Assembly (NCBI GenBank): GCA_024708885.1
Contig: JANJXT010000001.1
Span: 1-41,130, forward strand
DNA length: 41,130 bases
Direction of reading: 5' to 3'
DNA from: Thiobacillus sp.
Lineage (GTDB): Bacteria > Pseudomonadota > Gammaproteobacteria > Burkholderiales > Thiobacillaceae
The notes below the pieces were generated by a model. The model worked only from the letters and a program-made list of their open reading frames with translations, did no database searches and was not told the DNA's origin. The translations under genes were made by a program, and so were the position numbers. Within the stretch, counting starts at the first letter, position 1. Each line of letters opens with the position of its first letter. This document shows, piece by piece, positions 8,706 through 16,296 of this stretch.

Positions 8706-10966
8706 GTCGTTCCCGGTTGATGGAGAAATTCGATGACCTGGCCGAAGCTCAGCGCGGCGTCGTTGACGGGGAGGCGCTGCGGCAGGTGGACCTGGAAGCC
8801 GGCTGAATGCAGACGGCCGATGGCCGCTTCGGCGAGGCGGCGATTCTGGAACACGCCGCCGGTGAGGCCGACGTTTGCGATGCCGATTTCGTCGCGCAGG
8901 CGGCGGGCCTGGTCGACCAGCGCCTGCGCCAGCGAATGGTGGAAGCACGCGGCGCGCTCGGCGAGCGGGCGCGAGGTGTCGGCGAGCATGGGCAGCAGCG
9001 GCGCCCAGTCGCTGCGCCACACGCCGTCGGCATCGCGCGCGAGCGGCAGGGGAATTTCGTCGGCGTCGGCCTCGGCGATCGCTTCCAGGCGCATCGGCCC
9101 CTCGCCCTCGAAGCTTGCCTGGCGGCACACGCCGGTGAGCGCCGCGGCGGCATCGAACAGGCGGCCGACGGCGCTGCTGGTCGGCGCGTTCAGACCGTGC
9201 TGCCAGGCTGCATGCAATGCCGATGGTGCGAACGGCGCGGGCACGCCGGTTTCCCACAACAGGGCGGCGGCGGCGCGCCACGGCTCGCGCCCGGCGCGGT
9301 CGCCGCCGGGCAGGCGGAATGGGCGCATCGAGGCCGCACGCGTCCAGCGGCCGGGCGCACCGGTGAGCGCCTCGCCCCCCCACACGCTGCCGTCTGCGCC
9401 GAGGCCGGTACCGTCCCAGGCGAACACGACCCATCGCTCGACATGCGGAAACTCCCACGCCAGCGCCGAGGCATGCGCGAAATGGTGCCAGACCTCGCAC
9501 GTCGGCAGACCGCTTTCGCGTGCGTAGCGGCGGTAGCCGTAGCCGGGATGGCGGTCGAGCAGCAGGCGCGTGGCGCGCACCTGGTACAGCCGCTGCAGGT
9601 CGTCGGCGACCTGCGCCAGGATGTCGAGGCTGCGCGCGCTGTCGAGCTCGCCGATGTGCGGCGAAACGACGGCACGCGGCCCCCAGGCCAGACACACGGT
9701 GTTCTTCATGTGGCTGCCGAGCGCGAGCACCGGCGCCGCGAGCGCTATCGGCAGATCGAATTCCAGCGGTGCGCTGCCGCGTCCGAGACGGAGCGGCCGC
9801 GGCGCGCCGGCGATGGGCCGGTACACCGGATCGTCGGCGGGGCGCACGATGGGCCGGTCGTGGTGCAGGAAGGCGTCGGCCAGATGCGCGAGGCGCGTCT
9901 GTGCCTCGGCGTTGTCGGTCAGCACCGGCTCGCCGGAAAGATTGCCCGAGGTGGCGACCAGCGGCCCGCCGAAGTCGGCGAGCAGCAGCGCGTGCAGCGG
10001 CGAGTACGGCAGGAGGCAGCCGATTTCATTGAGGCCGGGGGCGATGTGCGGTGACAGCGATGCGTCGGCGCGCCTGGGCAGCAGGACGATGGGGCGTTCT
10101 GGCGCAGCCAGGAAAGCCTCGAGTTCGGGCGTCGTCTGCACCGCGTCGCGCAGGCTGCCGAGGTCGCGGAACATCACCGCCAGCGGTTTCGCCGGGCGCG
10201 GCTTGCGTGCGCGCAGTGCCAGAATCGCGCCCTCGTTGGCGGCGTCGCACAGCAGGTGGTAGCCGCCGACGCCTTTCACCGCGACGATCTTTCCACTGCG
10301 CAGCGCAGCGACGGCGGTGGCGAGCGCGGTCTCGTCGTCGCCATATTCCATCGCCCCTCCGGGGAGGGGGGTCGGGGAGCGGGGCGACGCCGAAAATGCG
10401 AGATGCGGTCCGCACACCGGGCACGCGATCGGCTCGGCATGAAAGCGGCGGTCGAGCGGGTGTTCGTATTCGGCACGGCAGTCCGCACACAGCGGAAAAT
10501 CGCGCATCGCGGTGTTGGGGCGGTCGTAGGGCAGGGCGGTGATGAGGGTATAGCGCGGGCCGCACTGGGTGCAGTTGATGAAGGGATAGCGGTGGCGGCG
10601 GTCGGCGGGGTCGTTCAGTTCTGCGAGGCAGTCGGCGCAGACGAAGCCGTCGGCGGGCAGGTGGATGTCGGCGTCGCGCGCGGACTCGCTGTCGAGGATG
10701 GCGAAGCCTTCGGCGTTTTCGGGCGCGCACCCGGTGACGCCAAGCGGGCCCGGCGCGGACAGCGGCGGCGCGTCCCGCGACAGGGCCGCGGCGAAGGCCG
10801 CTACATCGGCCGCTGCGCCCTCGGCGTGGATTTCCACCGCGCCGTTGACGTTGCGCACCCAGCCGGCGATGCGATGCGCGTGCGCCGTGCGGTAGACGAA
10901 GGGCCGGAAGCCGACGCCCTGCACCCGGCCGTGGATCGTGATGAACCGCGCGATGCGCTCAGGCAT
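8702..10966 (-). CDS. hypF: Carbamoyltransferase HypF
   Basis: HypF converts carbamoyl phosphate and ATP into carbamoyl-adenylate and transfers the carbamoyl group to HypE. The 754 residues show an acylphosphatase domain at the start (GRVQGVGFRPFVYR). Two zinc fingers follow (CADCLAEL...CTQCGPR and CADCRAEY...CPVCGPH), then a YrdC-like domain. A Kae1-like C-terminal domain carries HHFAHASALA for metal binding. The start at 10966 gives the canonical MPERIARFITIHGRVQG; an upstream extension would lie inside hypD. It overlaps hypD by eight bases and hypE by four, implying coupled translation. Confidence 0.96.
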   Translation of the reverse strand: MPERIARFITIHGRVQGVGFRPFVYRTAHAHRIAGWVRNVNGAVEIHAEGAAADVAAFAAALSRDAPPLSAPGPLGVTGCAPENAEGFAILDSESARDADIHLPADGFVCADCLAELNDPADRRHRYPFINCTQCGPRYTLITALPYDRPNTAMRDFPLCADCRAEYEHPLDRRFHAEPIACPVCGPHLAFSASPRSPTPLPGGAMEYGDDETALATAVAALRSGKIVAVKGVGGYHLLCDAANEGAILALRARKPRPAKPLAVMFRDLGSLRDAVQTTPELEAFLAAPERPIVLLPRRADASLSPHIAPGLNEIGCLLPYSPLHALLLADFGGPLVATSGNLSGEPVLTDNAEAQTRLAHLADAFLHHDRPIVRPADDPVYRPIAGAPRPLRLGRGSAPLEFDLPIALAAPVLALGSHMKNTVCLAWGPRAVVSPHIGELDSARSLDILAQVADDLQRLYQVRATRLLLDRHPGYGYRRYARESGLPTCEVWHHFAHASALAWEFPHVERWVVFAWDGTGLGADGSVWGGEALTGAPGRWTRAASMRPFRLPGGDRAGREPWRAAAALLWETGVPAPFAPSALHAAWQHGLNAPTSSAVGRLFDAAAALTGVCRQASFEGEGPMRLEAIAEADADEIPLPLARDADGVWRSDWAPLLPMLADTSRPLAERAACFHHSLAQALVDQARRLRDEIGIANVGLTGGVFQNRRLAEAAIGRLHSAGFQVHLPQRLPVNDAALSFGQVIEFLHQPGTT

Positions 10967-12074
10967 CGGCGGCCACGCGCACGCCGCTGGCCCACCAGAT
11001 GCGGCAGGCGCCTTCGTCGGACACCATGCAGGGACCGATGGGGTGGCGCGGGGTGCACGCACGGCCGTAAATGCGGCACTGATTGGGGTAGATCTTGCCC
11101 AGCACCACGTTCGCGCAATCGCATCCGGGCGGCATCTCGCCGGCGCGACGGCGCCCGGGATCGGCGTGGTCGGGGAAACGCAGGCGCGCGTCGTGCTGCG
11201 CGAAGGCCGGCTTCAGCGCATAGCCCGAGCGCGGGATGCTGCCGATGCCGCGCCAGTTGGCGTCGACGACGTCGAGCGCGGCGCCCATCATGCGCAGCGC
11301 GGTGGGATTGCCGCCGGGATGGGCGACTTCGAGATAGCAGTTGTCGAGGAAACGTTCGCCGGTTTTCAGTTGGCGCAGCAGCGAGTAGAACGCCGCCAGC
11401 AGCGATTCGGTGCCGAAGCCGGCGACCGCGGCGGGAATGTTGTGCTGTTCCACGACGAAGTTCCACTCCTCCGGTCCCATCACGGTGGAGACGTGGCCGG
11501 GCGCGACCAGTGCGTCGAAGCCGGGGCTGGCCGGGCTGGATTCAAAACTGCCGAGCAGCATCGCCACCGCCGGCCAGGTGAGACGGCCGGAGAGCAGGAT
11601 GGAAAGATTGTCCGGCACACCCTCGGCGAGCAGCGCGGCGACCGGGGCGGTGGTGGTCTCGAAGCCGGCGGCGAAGAACACCACCTGGCGGTCGGGATTG
11701 GCTTCCGCGATCGCGCGCGCCTCCGTGGGACTGGCGATGGGGCGCACGTCGGCGCCGGCCGCCTGCGCCTCGGCGAGCGTGCGCACGTCGCCCTTGGGCA
11801 CGTTGACCGGGACGCGCAGCATGTCGCCGTAGGCGACCAGGATCGCGCGGTCCTGCAGGGCGAGCCGGATGGCCTGGTAGATGTCCTCCTCGGGACACAC
11901 GCACACCGGGCAGCCGGGGCCGGGAATCAGCTCCAGCCACTCGGGCAGTGCGCCGCGCAGGCCGGAGTGGGTGATCGAGCGCTCGTGGCCGCCGCACACG
12001 TTCATGATCTTGATCGTGCGCTCGAAGTCGAAGGCGCGGATCTTCTCCAGCCAGGCCTGGGATGTATCGGTCAT
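10959..12074 (-). CDS. hypD: Hydrogenase maturation protein HypD
   Basis: HypD is the [4Fe-4S] protein that, with HypC, carries the iron while the CN and CO ligands are attached. The 371 residues contain Cys27 (VCGGHE), Cys55, Cys58 and Cys60 (GPGCPVCVCPEED). The cysteine-rich C-terminal part (GCDCANVVLGKIYPNQCRIYG and onward) binds the cluster. The start MTDTSQAWLEKIRAFDF overlaps the hypB stop by four bases. Length and motifs are normal for the family. Confidence 0.96.
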   Translation of the reverse strand: MTDTSQAWLEKIRAFDFERTIKIMNVCGGHERSITHSGLRGALPEWLELIPGPGCPVCVCPEEDIYQAIRLALQDRAILVAYGDMLRVPVNVPKGDVRTLAEAQAAGADVRPIASPTEARAIAEANPDRQVVFFAAGFETTTAPVAALLAEGVPDNLSILLSGRLTWPAVAMLLGSFESSPASPGFDALVAPGHVSTVMGPEEWNFVVEQHNIPAAVAGFGTESLLAAFYSLLRQLKTGERFLDNCYLEVAHPGGNPTALRMMGAALDVVDANWRGIGSIPRSGYALKPAFAQHDARLRFPDHADPGRRRAGEMPPGCDCANVVLGKIYPNQCRIYGRACTPRHPIGPCMVSDEGACRIWWASGVRVAADA

Positions 12075-12877
12075 GCGGTGGCCCTGTGCAGTTGTGCACC
12101 GTCGGGCTGGATCGCCGGGCGGCGCGTTCGACCCGTCTTCACGCGGGCGCGTTGCGCCGCGAGCTCGGCGCGCAGCCAGGCAAGCCAGGCGTCCATGCCC
12201 AGGTTCCTGCGCGCCGACAGGCGCAGCACCGGCGCCGGATTGGCAAGCTGGCGCAGGTGCGCTTCCGCCTTGTCGGGATCGAAGTCGTCGAGCACCGCGA
12301 GCAGATCGGTCTTGGTCAGGAGCATGGCGTCGGCGGCGCGGAACATCACCGGATATTTCGCCGGCTTGTCGTCGCCCTCGGTGACCGAGAGCAGGGTGAC
12401 GTTCAAGTGCTGGCCGAGGTCGAAACTCGCCGGGCACACCAGGTTGCCGACGTTTTCGATGAAGAGCAGGTCGACGCCGTCGAGGTTCATGTGGTGCAGC
12501 GCGTCGTGCACCAGGTGCGCGTCGAGGTGGCAGGCGGTGCCGGTGACGATCTGGTGCGCCGTAACCCCGAGCGCGCGGATGCGCTCGGCGTCATTCTCGG
12601 TTTCGAGGTCGCCCTCGATCACCGCGCAGCCGAATTCATCCTTCAGCGCCGCGAGCGTCGCCTCGAGCAGCGCCGTCTTGCCGGAACCGGGCGAGGACAT
12701 GAGGTTGACCGCGAGGATGCCGCGGCGGTCGAAGTGCTCGCGGTTGTGTGCGGCCTGATCGTCGTTCTTCGCCAACAGGCCCTTCAGCACCGACACGGCG
12801 GTGGTGCCGGGGGCGACGGGCTTGAACGCGAGATGCCGATTGCCGGGGGTGAGATTGCAGCCGCAGGTGTCACACAT
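12071..12877 (-). CDS. hypB: Nickel-insertion GTPase HypB
   Basis: HypB is the SIMIBI-class GTPase that, with HypA, inserts nickel into the hydrogenase large subunit. The 268 residues begin with the high-affinity nickel motif MCDTCGCN. The P-loop SSPGSGKT lies near 61-68, and the metal site of the G domain includes GTACHLDAHLVHDALHH. The histidine-rich stretch that stores nickel in many HypB proteins is absent between the N-terminal motif and the G domain. Storage is therefore unlikely, and nickel supply may depend on uptake, possibly via HupE. It overlaps hypA by eight bases and hypD by four. Confidence 0.96.
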   Translation of the reverse strand: MCDTCGCNLTPGNRHLAFKPVAPGTTAVSVLKGLLAKNDDQAAHNREHFDRRGILAVNLMSSPGSGKTALLEATLAALKDEFGCAVIEGDLETENDAERIRALGVTAHQIVTGTACHLDAHLVHDALHHMNLDGVDLLFIENVGNLVCPASFDLGQHLNVTLLSVTEGDDKPAKYPVMFRAADAMLLTKTDLLAVLDDFDPDKAEAHLRQLANPAPVLRLSARRNLGMDAWLAWLRAELAAQRARVKTGRTRRPAIQPDGAQLHRATA

Positions 12878-13262
12878 GTTTAGGGGCCAGGGACGAGGAA
12901 TTAGGGGCTAGGGCGGATGTGGTTTCGAGTTCGACGCTCTCGAGCAGGAGCTCGTCGCCGGACACGATCTGCGTGTGCCAGTCGCCGCAGGCGGCGCAGA
13001 CGAGGCGGTTGATGGCGGCTTCGCTCTCGGCGCCGCAGGTCTGGCAGCGCACGGTGATGGGGGCGTCGACGAGATCGAGCGCAGCGTGCGCCATGCGGCT
13101 GCCGGCGGCGGCCAGCGGAAAGGCGCTGGCGAGCAGTTCGGGAACGACGCCGGCGAGCGGGCCGATGCGCACGCGGATGCGGCTCGCGCGTTCGGCGTGG
13201 TGCTGGCGGATCACGCCTTCCACCTGCTCGATCAGCGCCTGCGCGACGGCGAGTTCATGCAC
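12870..13262 (-). CDS. hypA: Nickel chaperone HypA with a repeat-encoded tail
   Basis: HypA delivers nickel together with HypB. The 130-residue reading starts at GTG (13262), giving the obligatory Met-His-Glu N-terminus (MHELAVAQALIEQV), in which His2 binds nickel. Zinc ligands Cys73, Cys76, Cys89 and Cys92 (CQTCG, CAACG) are intact. The family normally ends shortly after the LLLESVELE strand. Here about 16 further residues (TTSALAPNSSSLAPKHV) follow, and they are encoded by heptad repeats of the YTAGGRR family. The tail is therefore probably a by-product of repeat insertion, and it makes the gene overlap the hypB start by eight bases. The gene also overlaps hypC by eight bases. Confidence 0.93.
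   Translation of the reverse strand: MHELAVAQALIEQVEGVIRQHHAERASRIRVRIGPLAGVVPELLASAFPLAAAGSRMAHAALDLVDAPITVRCQTCGAESEAAINRLVCAACGDWHTQIVSGDELLLESVELETTSALAPNSSSLAPKHV
12880..12914 (+). repeat. Heptad-repeat tract inside the 3' end of hypA
   Basis: Read on the plus strand this tract consists of units TTAGGGG, CCAGGGA, CGAGGAA, TTAGGGG and CTAGGGC. It is the same family as the two isc elements, but only one arm is present. It lies within the hypA reading frame, where it is translated on the minus strand, and ends just before the hypB start codon. Confidence 0.75.
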
Positions 13263-13485
13263 GGGTTTCTTCCAGGATCTGGTCGAACAGTTCCCACGCG
13301 GTGCGCGCGTCGGCCTCGGTGACCTTCTGGATGGCATAACCCACGTGCACCATCACGAAGTCGCCGACCGCGGGCGGCTCGTCCTGCATCATGAACAGGC
13401 TGACGTCGCGCCACACGCCCTTGGCCTGGCAGCGCGCGGTGAAGCCGTCGATGGATTCGATCTGCATGGGGATGGCGAGGCACAT
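13255..13485 (-). CDS. hypC: Hydrogenase maturation chaperone HypC
   Basis: HypC is a small chaperone that works with HypD in building the Fe(CN)2CO group and then binds the large-subunit precursor. The 76 residues begin MCLAIPMQIESIDG. Cys2 must be exposed after Met removal, so the start at 13485 is preferred to an in-frame upstream TTG. The GDFVMVHVGYAIQKV beta-barrel segment is typical. It is the first gene of the minus-strand operon hypC-A-B-D-F-E. No clear Shine-Dalgarno sequence precedes it. Confidence 0.94.
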   Translation of the reverse strand: MCLAIPMQIESIDGFTARCQAKGVWRDVSLFMMQDEPPAVGDFVMVHVGYAIQKVTEADARTAWELFDQILEETRA

Positions 13486-13646
13486 GGGCGGAGACCGAAG
13501 AGGCAACCAAATCAGTATAAGTGAATTGCCTGCCAGCAGCGTTTTTCGAATATTAAGAAATTCTGATTAACAATCAGACACTTGAATTCCATGCGCCGTT
13601 GCCATGCACAGTTGTCATTAGGAAACGGGCCTGCTAGATTGCCTGC
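13486..13646. promoter_or_regulatory. Divergent control region between the hyp and hyn operons
   Basis: This 161-base, comparatively AT-rich gap separates hypC (minus) from the hupD-type gene (plus). It contains a perfect 17-base palindrome, TCTGATT-AAC-AATCAGA (13562-13578), suited to a dimeric regulator. On the plus strand TTGTCA (13612-13617) and TAGATT (13635-13640) are 17 bases apart and could form a sigma-70 promoter. On the minus strand TATACT (13519 back to 13514) could be the hyp -10. I found no convincing sigma-54 (GG-N10-GC) site, although many uptake hydrogenase operons use one. Confidence 0.5.
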
Positions 13647-14120
13647 ATGAAAACGCTCGTGCTTGGCATCGGCAACACCCTGTTGACGGACGAAGGCGTG
13701 GGCGTGCACGTGCTGCATGCGCTCGCCCCGGCGGTCGACGGCGAGCCGGACGTGACGCTGCTCGACGGCGGCACGCTGTCGTTCACCCTGGCGGCCCCGA
13801 TCGAGGAAGTGGACGCGCTCATCGTTGTCGACGCCGCGCAACTGCGACGCAGCCCAGGTGCCTGGACCGCATTCGAAGGCGAGGCGATGGACAGTTTTCT
13901 CACGTGCAACCGCAAGGCTTCGGTACACGAAGTCGGGCTCACCGATTTGCGTACCATCGCGCTGCTCGCCGGGCACTGGCCGGAGCGGCGGGCGCTCTAC
14001 GCAATCCAGCCGGCGGTGGTCGATTGGGGCGAGCAGCCGACGCCCGAAGTCGCCGCGGCCATCGCGCCGGTGTGCGCAGCGATCGTGCAACGCATCCGGA
14101 CCTGGCGGCATGACGCCTGA
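13647..14120 (+). CDS. hupD: Hydrogenase maturation endopeptidase (HupD/HyaD/HybD type)
   Basis: This protease removes the C-terminal tail of the nickel-loaded large subunit as the last maturation step. The 157 residues begin MKTLVLGIGNTLLTDEGVG. They carry the nickel-sensing residues Glu16, Asp62 and His94 at positions equivalent to Glu16, Asp62 and His93 of E. coli HybD. Its substrate is presumably HynL, encoded four genes downstream. No Shine-Dalgarno sequence precedes the ATG, and a candidate -10 lies only seven bases away, so the message could be leaderless. It overlaps the next gene by 11 bases. Here it leads the structural operon, whereas such proteases often follow it. Confidence 0.92.
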   Translation: MKTLVLGIGNTLLTDEGVGVHVLHALAPAVDGEPDVTLLDGGTLSFTLAAPIEEVDALIVVDAAQLRRSPGAWTAFEGEAMDSFLTCNRKASVHEVGLTDLRTIALLAGHWPERRALYAIQPAVVDWGEQPTPEVAAAIAPVCAAIVQRIRTWRHDA

Positions 14121-14508
14121 AATCATTCCCATCCAGCCATCCATGGAGGCGTCGGGCAATGCCCCGCCGCTGTTGCGCGAAATCGCCGACATGCTGCGGC
14201 GCCTGCTGGAAAGCGGCGAATCCTCGGCGATCGATCTCTCGGCGCTGCCGCTCAACCCTGCCGATCTGGACTGGCTGCGCCAAAAGCTCGGGCGGGGCGA
14301 GGTGGCGGCGCAGGTGCAGGCCAACGGCGAATCGACCTTCGACGAGACCGCCTGTCCTGGCGTGTGGTGGGTGACGCATCGCAACGAACACGGCGCCGTC
14401 GTCGCGCAATTCATCGAGGCGACCTGCGTGCCGGAACTCCTGAAGGCCCATCCGGACGACGTCGCGGCTGGATGCGAACAGCTTGAAGTACTGATATCCG
14501 GACTCTAG
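14110..14508 (+). CDS. HupH/HyaF C-terminal-domain hydrogenase protein
   Basis: The 132-residue protein resembles the C-terminal domain of the HupH/HyaF hydrogenase expression proteins, which are thought to help assemble the small subunit. Typical parts are PPLLREIADMLRRLLESGE, IDLSALPLNPADLDWLRQKLGRGEV and TACPGVWWVTHRN, ending FIEATCVPELLKAHPDDV. HupH proteins are about twice this length, so this is a single-domain form. The ATG at 14110 overlaps the protease gene by 11 bases. The position directly before hynS supports a role in small-subunit maturation. The exact function is inferred from family and context. Confidence 0.8.
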   Translation: MTPEIIPIQPSMEASGNAPPLLREIADMLRRLLESGESSAIDLSALPLNPADLDWLRQKLGRGEVAAQVQANGESTFDETACPGVWWVTHRNEHGAVVAQFIEATCVPELLKAHPDDVAAGCEQLEVLISGL

Positions 14509-14554
14509 TCTTAGATAAGCACGCAGTCCTTTTCATTTGCAGGAGGCAGGCATC

Positions 14555-15634
14555 ATGCAGGGTCCGATGATCGATACGCTTGTGCGCCAGGGCGTCAGTC
14601 GCCGCACGTTTCTCAAGTACTGCGCAACACTTGCCTCGATGATGGCGCTGCCGCCCACGGCGGGACGCGCGATGGCCGAAGCGCTGGCGGCGGCGCGGCG
14701 CCCATCGGTGATCTGGCTGCCGTTCCAGGAGTGCACCGGCTGCACCGAGTCGATGACGCGCTCGCATTCGCCGACGCTCGAAGGCATGATCTTCGACATG
14801 GTGTCGCTCGACTACCACGAAACGCTGATGGCCGCGGCCGGCCATCAGGCCGAGGACGCATTGCATGCCGCGATGAAGGACAACGCCGGCAAGTACCTGC
14901 TGATTGTCGACGGTTCCGTGCCGCTCGGGATCGACGGCGCGTATTCGTGCATCGCCGGGCGTACCAACGTGGATCTGCTGAAGGAAGCCGCGGCCGGCGC
15001 CGCAGCCATCGTGGCGATGGGCTCCTGCGCGGCCTTCGGCGGCATCCCCAAGGCAAAGCCGAACCCCACGGGTGCGGTGGCGATATCCGACATCGTCAAG
15101 GACAGGCCCATCGTCAACGTTCCGGGCTGTCCGCCCATTCCGGTGGTGATGACCGGCGTACTCGCGCATTACCTCACCTTCGGCAGGCTGCCGGATCTCG
15201 ACGACAAAATGCGTCCCGTCGCGTTCTACGGCGAGACCATCCATGATCGCTGCTATCGTCGGCCGTTCTACGACCAGGGCAAGTTCGCCAAGAGCTTCGA
15301 CGACGAAGGCGCGCGCCGCGGGTGGTGCCTGTTCGAGCTTGGTTGCAAGGGGCCGGTGACGCACAACGCCTGCGCCACCACGAAATGGAACGGCGGCACC
15401 TCGTGGCCGGTGGAGTCCGGGCACGGCTGCCTGGGCTGCTCCGAGCCCGATTTCTGGGATGCCGGCGGTTTCTACAAGGCGCTGTCGATGCCCGCCGACC
15501 CGCTGAAAATGGGGGCTGCGGCCGCGGCGGTGGGGGCGGTCGCGGGCGTGGCCGTGAGTTTTGCCAACCGCGCCAAGAAACATCGCGCGCAATCGTCGCA
15601 CGAGACGACCACCCTGGCCGACCTGGAGAAATGA
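14555..15634 (+). CDS. hynS: [NiFe] hydrogenase small subunit (Isp-type, group 1e-like)
   Basis: The small subunit holds the iron-sulfur relay that moves electrons from the NiFe site. The 359 residues start with a Tat signal (SRRTFLKYC, twin Arg16-Arg17) for export of the folded heterodimer. The proximal cluster motif is ECTGCTES, with glycine where oxygen-tolerant enzymes have an extra cysteine (CTCC), so the enzyme should have a standard proximal [4Fe-4S] cluster. Further ligands lie in ELGCKGPVTHNACATTKWNG and HGCLGCSEPDFWD. A hydrophobic helix near the C-terminus (MGAAAAAVGAVAGVAVSFA) can anchor it. The ATG at 14555 has AGGAGG eight bases upstream; an in-frame TTG at 14537 is less likely. 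isp1 overlaps or abuts its stop. Confidence 0.95.
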   Translation: MQGPMIDTLVRQGVSRRTFLKYCATLASMMALPPTAGRAMAEALAAARRPSVIWLPFQECTGCTESMTRSHSPTLEGMIFDMVSLDYHETLMAAAGHQAEDALHAAMKDNAGKYLLIVDGSVPLGIDGAYSCIAGRTNVDLLKEAAAGAAAIVAMGSCAAFGGIPKAKPNPTGAVAISDIVKDRPIVNVPGCPPIPVVMTGVLAHYLTFGRLPDLDDKMRPVAFYGETIHDRCYRRPFYDQGKFAKSFDDEGARRGWCLFELGCKGPVTHNACATTKWNGGTSWPVESGHGCLGCSEPDFWDAGGFYKALSMPADPLKMGAAAAAVGAVAGVAVSFANRAKKHRAQSSHETTTLADLEK

Positions 15635-15636
15635 GC

Positions 15637-16296
15637 ATGGATGCCTTGCAACTGCTGACCTGGGCGCGCGGGCCCGGCCTCGATCTCGCGCTGGGAATTT
15701 TCGTGCTGGGCGTGGTGTGGCGTCTGATCGAGGTGTATTCGCTGGGGCGCAAGCGCGACCTTGCGCCGGCGCGCCAGCATCCTGGCGCGTCGGGCCTGCG
15801 TACCGTGCTGCGCCGCTCCCTGCCCCCGCCCGGGATGCTGAAGGCTTCGCCGGTCAGCTACGTCGGCGGTTTCGTCTTCCACATCGGGCTTGCGCTCGTC
15901 GTGTTTCTGTTCGCGCCGCACATTCTTCTCATCAAGAGCCTCACCGGCCTGTCGTGGCCTGGGCTGCCCTCGCAGTTCATCGACATGGTGGCGGTGCTGA
16001 CCATGATGGCGATGCTGGTGATCCTGGCCGACCGCATCAACAAGCCCGTGAAGCGCTTTCTCAGCACTTTCGGCGACTGGTTCGCCTGGGTCGTGACCTT
16101 CCTGCCCGTGCTGACCGGCTGGATGGCGGTGCAGCACCTGCTGCTGCCCTACACGCTCATGCTTGCGCTGCACATCCTCAGCGCGGAGCTGCTGCTCGCC
16201 GTGCTGCCCTTCACCAAACTGTTCCACGCCATCACGCTGTTCGGGTCGCGCTGGTACAGCGGACGGATCAATGCGCACAAGGGGGTGCCGGTATGA
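15637..16296 (+). CDS. isp1: Isp1, membrane haem b subunit of the hydrogenase (NarI-like)
   Basis: Isp1 is an integral cytochrome b-like subunit related to NarI/DsrM that links HynSL to the membrane electron pool. The protein of about 219 residues has around five hydrophobic helices. Histidines at helix ends (GFVFHIGLALVVF, FAPHILLI, MLALHILSAELLL, KLFHAITLF) are suitable as haem axial ligands. The start could be ATG 15631 (ATGA overlap with hynS) or ATG 15637. I chose 15637 because GGAG at 15625-15628 is eight bases from it and only two from the other. Its stop overlaps the isp2 start (ATGA). Placement between hynS and hynL is the hallmark of the hynS-isp1-isp2-hynL arrangement known from Thiocapsa and related bacteria. 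Confidence 0.9.
   Translation: MDALQLLTWARGPGLDLALGIFVLGVVWRLIEVYSLGRKRDLAPARQHPGASGLRTVLRRSLPPPGMLKASPVSYVGGFVFHIGLALVVFLFAPHILLIKSLTGLSWPGLPSQFIDMVAVLTMMAMLVILADRINKPVKRFLSTFGDWFAWVVTFLPVLTGWMAVQHLLLPYTLMLALHILSAELLLAVLPFTKLFHAITLFGSRWYSGRINAHKGVPV

Noticed and set aside
13562..13578. FNR/Anr-type box (TTGAT-N4-ATCAA)
   Set aside because: The half-sites TGAT and ATCA are five bases apart instead of four and the outer T/A bases are replaced, so it is better treated as an unassigned palindrome.
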